NCBI GenBank assembly: GCA_009760855.2
Contig: WPIO01000015.1
Span: 101,001-165,000, forward strand
Origin: Cristatella mucedo
Lineage: Eukaryota; Bryozoa; Phylactolaemata; Cristatellidae
Reading direction: 5' to 3'
Length of the DNA: 64,000 nt
A program made the translations under genes and the position numbers. The notes beneath the pieces are model-generated. The model had not been told where the DNA came from. It did no database searches and saw only the letters and a program-made list of their open reading frames with translations. Position 1 is the first letter of the stretch. The number at the start of each line of letters is the position of its first letter. Positions 62,242 to 64,000 of the stretch are shown here, piece by piece.

Positions 62242-62491
62242 GTAAGCGCTAATGATTAGGATCATTTACTCCTAAGTTGTTAAGTCTAAATGTCGATAAA
62301 ATACTGAACACAATAGTCCAACATTCAAATATTTGTTAAGGATAACGTTCAAATGAAAAAAACGTGTTAGAAATGGGATTGGAACTTTTGTCGATTTCCA
62401 AATAAAATGAACAATGACTATGCAAACCATGTCAGACCTGGAAGTAAACCGGAAGCAGAATATCTAAAAATTAAGAAATTACCGATATCTG

Positions 62492-62493
<2 letters not shown>

Positions 62494-62560
<67 letters not shown>

Positions 62561-62585
62561 TATATATATATATATATATATATAT
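62494..62585. repeat. (TA)n microsatellite
   Basis: About 45 TA units with two GCATA interruptions, in an AT-rich segment (62.25-63.0 kb) where I see nothing else. It creates Ile-Tyr repeat frames on both strands. Confidence 0.97.
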
Positions 62586-63146
62586 GCATCTTGTCCCAAC
62601 TTGTTGTATCTTGGTACAAGGAAATACATTTTTTGAAGCATATTGATTTGAAAAATTGTGATTTAAAAGCTTCATTTCGGATATAGCTCGGCGCTTGTAA
62701 ATTCCGTAACTCAGCCAATACTTGGCAGATCTACGTGAAATTTAAAACATTAGTTCAGCCTTGTTTTCAAATCACACTGCAAGAGCTTATTTCTGAGATT
62801 CGTTTGATAAGTGTAAATGATATAAATGTCCGTGATTGCACAAAATAAAGCTCCAGTATGTTTGATAAATATACGGCAAATATTTATCCAACCGAAATCT
62901 TAAATAACCCACTGCATTGATTTGATTAACAAGCCCAGCCAAATGCGCATTTCAAATTTTGCATTCAACCTTGAAGCAATATGTATATACACGAAGCTTT
63001 GAGAGAACCGACGAAGTCTAACTGACGTTCGACGGAAGCACAGGCTCTCAGCACGAAGTAGCTGGGGCAAGCGCACGCTTTAGCGAAAGCGTCGCTCGTC
63101 GCTCGTCGGCAGTGGCAGCAGACGACGGCTCGGGGCGGCGGCTTAC

Positions 63147-63572
63147 CAATGGCTCCCTTCGTCTGATTGAGCGTTCTCTTATCCTTCTCTTCCGACACTT
63201 TCAGTGGATGATTCAGAGGAGGAGGCACTACAGGCACTTCGATGACTCGGTTTTTAAGCACGCGCCTGCGAAGAAAATACCCAGTTTAGGACGCGACGTC
63301 TTCGCCGAGCGGCTTTCGGGACAACGAGAGCGAGCGAGCGAGCGAGTCAGCGGAAAGCGAGTCAACGCGTGCCCGGCCGCTCGCTTCGCTGCGCGGGCCG
63401 CGTCGAAGGAAAAAGCTATCCTCGCCGAGTGGGTCTTCGTGCGGACACCGGCGCCGCTGCGGCGGCAAGCGGTGGCGGCGGCGGCGGCAGCCTAGGTATC
63501 GCCTTGACGCAGCGCTCGCTCGCGGGAGAGACTTCACCGCTGCGGCTGCTGCTGCTGTAGGAGCGGAGTCAT
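63147..63572 (-). CDS. Possible 5' end of an unidentified minus-strand gene (two exons)
   Basis: Exon B (63147-63265) has acceptor TTTCTTCGCAG and donor GTAAGC. It encodes VLKNRVIEVPVVPPPLNHPL, KVSEEKDKRTLNQTKGAI, which looks like real protein. A candidate exon A (63538-63572) starts MTPLLQQQQPQ in a CpG-rich segment and its donor GTGAAG gives the matching phase. Later exons were not found and I do not recognise the family. Exon A is weaker than exon B. Confidence 0.42.
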
Positions 63573-63719
63573 TAGGGGAGTTTCGCCACGCTGGGTCGAT
63601 GCACTATACTGACGGTGCTGTACGATATGCAATCCCCGATAATTAGGCTTCACGCCGTTGATTTGGTTCGTAGTAGATCACTGTGTGCTTCAGTTAATAG
63701 TGGGACCCTATCTAAGAGA

Positions 63720-63865
63720 TGGTTTGGTCTAGTGGTTAAGGTGCTCGCCCCGACCAAGGTCTGACTGAGGTCGTGGGCTCTAGCCCCGAGGCATATGTGA
63801 AGCGCCTGAATAGAGATAAGGTTCTCTTGGGGCGCTATATAAATGAATTATATTATATTAATAAA
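63720..63865 (+). mobile_element. tRNA-derived SINE (type 1), well preserved
   Basis: TGGTCTAGTGGTTAAGGTGC (A box), GGTCGTGGGCTCTAGCCCCG (B box), AGCGCCTGAATAGAGATAAG, TTCTCTTGGGGCGCTATATA and an AT-rich tail. Confidence 0.9.
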
Positions 63866-64000
63866 CTAGAGTCAAGCCTGAACGATGTGGCTTCTGTTTA
63901 ATTGGCTTCTAGTAAGGTCCCAATGGGCGTCGCTCGAAGCGGTCATTCTAATGGCTGTATTTTTATGACGCACGAACTTTTCCCCACCCTCGAGATTTAT

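Noticed and set aside
62407-62718. Ile-Tyr repeat open frames on both strands
   Set aside because: Translation of a (TA)n microsatellite.

Overview
This is metazoan nuclear DNA, most likely from an invertebrate. The genes are split into many short exons, almost all with GT-AG introns. The space between exons is filled with truncated CR1/L2-like LINEs, tRNA-derived SINEs and long microsatellites. Nothing in it looks bacterial, and I could not identify the species.

Two conserved genes dominate, both on the minus strand. The first, about 0.3-24.4 kb, is a kinesin-12 gene (KIF15 orthologue). I could follow 24 coding exons from a candidate start codon to near the C-terminus, 1,354 codons in all, against 1,388 residues in human KIF15. 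Six exons hold the complete motor domain and eighteen hold the coiled-coil stalk. Only the last roughly 35 residues are unresolved or lie beyond the left edge. The second, about 42.9-54.3 kb, is a dynamitin gene (DCTN2, the p50 subunit of dynactin). Ten exons give 374 codons, from the initiator Met to about 27 residues short of the expected end. Reading phase is continuous across every junction in both models. Both products act in microtubule transport and mitosis, but they belong to different machines and nothing here shows co-regulation.

The 18 kb between the two genes is repeat country. It holds a tandem array of about 2.4-2.7 kb units carrying tRNA-Ala(UGC)-like sequences (30.6-36.0 kb), one of which has a LINE inserted at its 3' end. 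It also holds a diverged satellite of about 180 bp (36.0-37.25 kb), an unassigned plus-strand exon candidate (38.8 kb) and possible zinc-finger remnants (38.7-40.0 kb). Right of DCTN2, 54.5-64 kb has a 17-bp minisatellite just upstream of the DCTN2 start, LINE fragments with partial reverse transcriptase, a GC-rich stretch of uncertain content, and two weak first-exon candidates: one plus-strand (62.18 kb) and one minus-strand two-exon gene start (63.15-63.57 kb).

The most notable points are the 3'-tail similarity between a tRNA-derived SINE and the CR1-like LINE, the tRNA-Ala tandem array with its targeted LINE insertion, a GC-AG first intron in KIF15, a LINE fragment that appears to supply a KIF15 splice donor, and the satellite and minisatellite arrays. 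I saw no CRISPR, phage, operon or other prokaryotic system.
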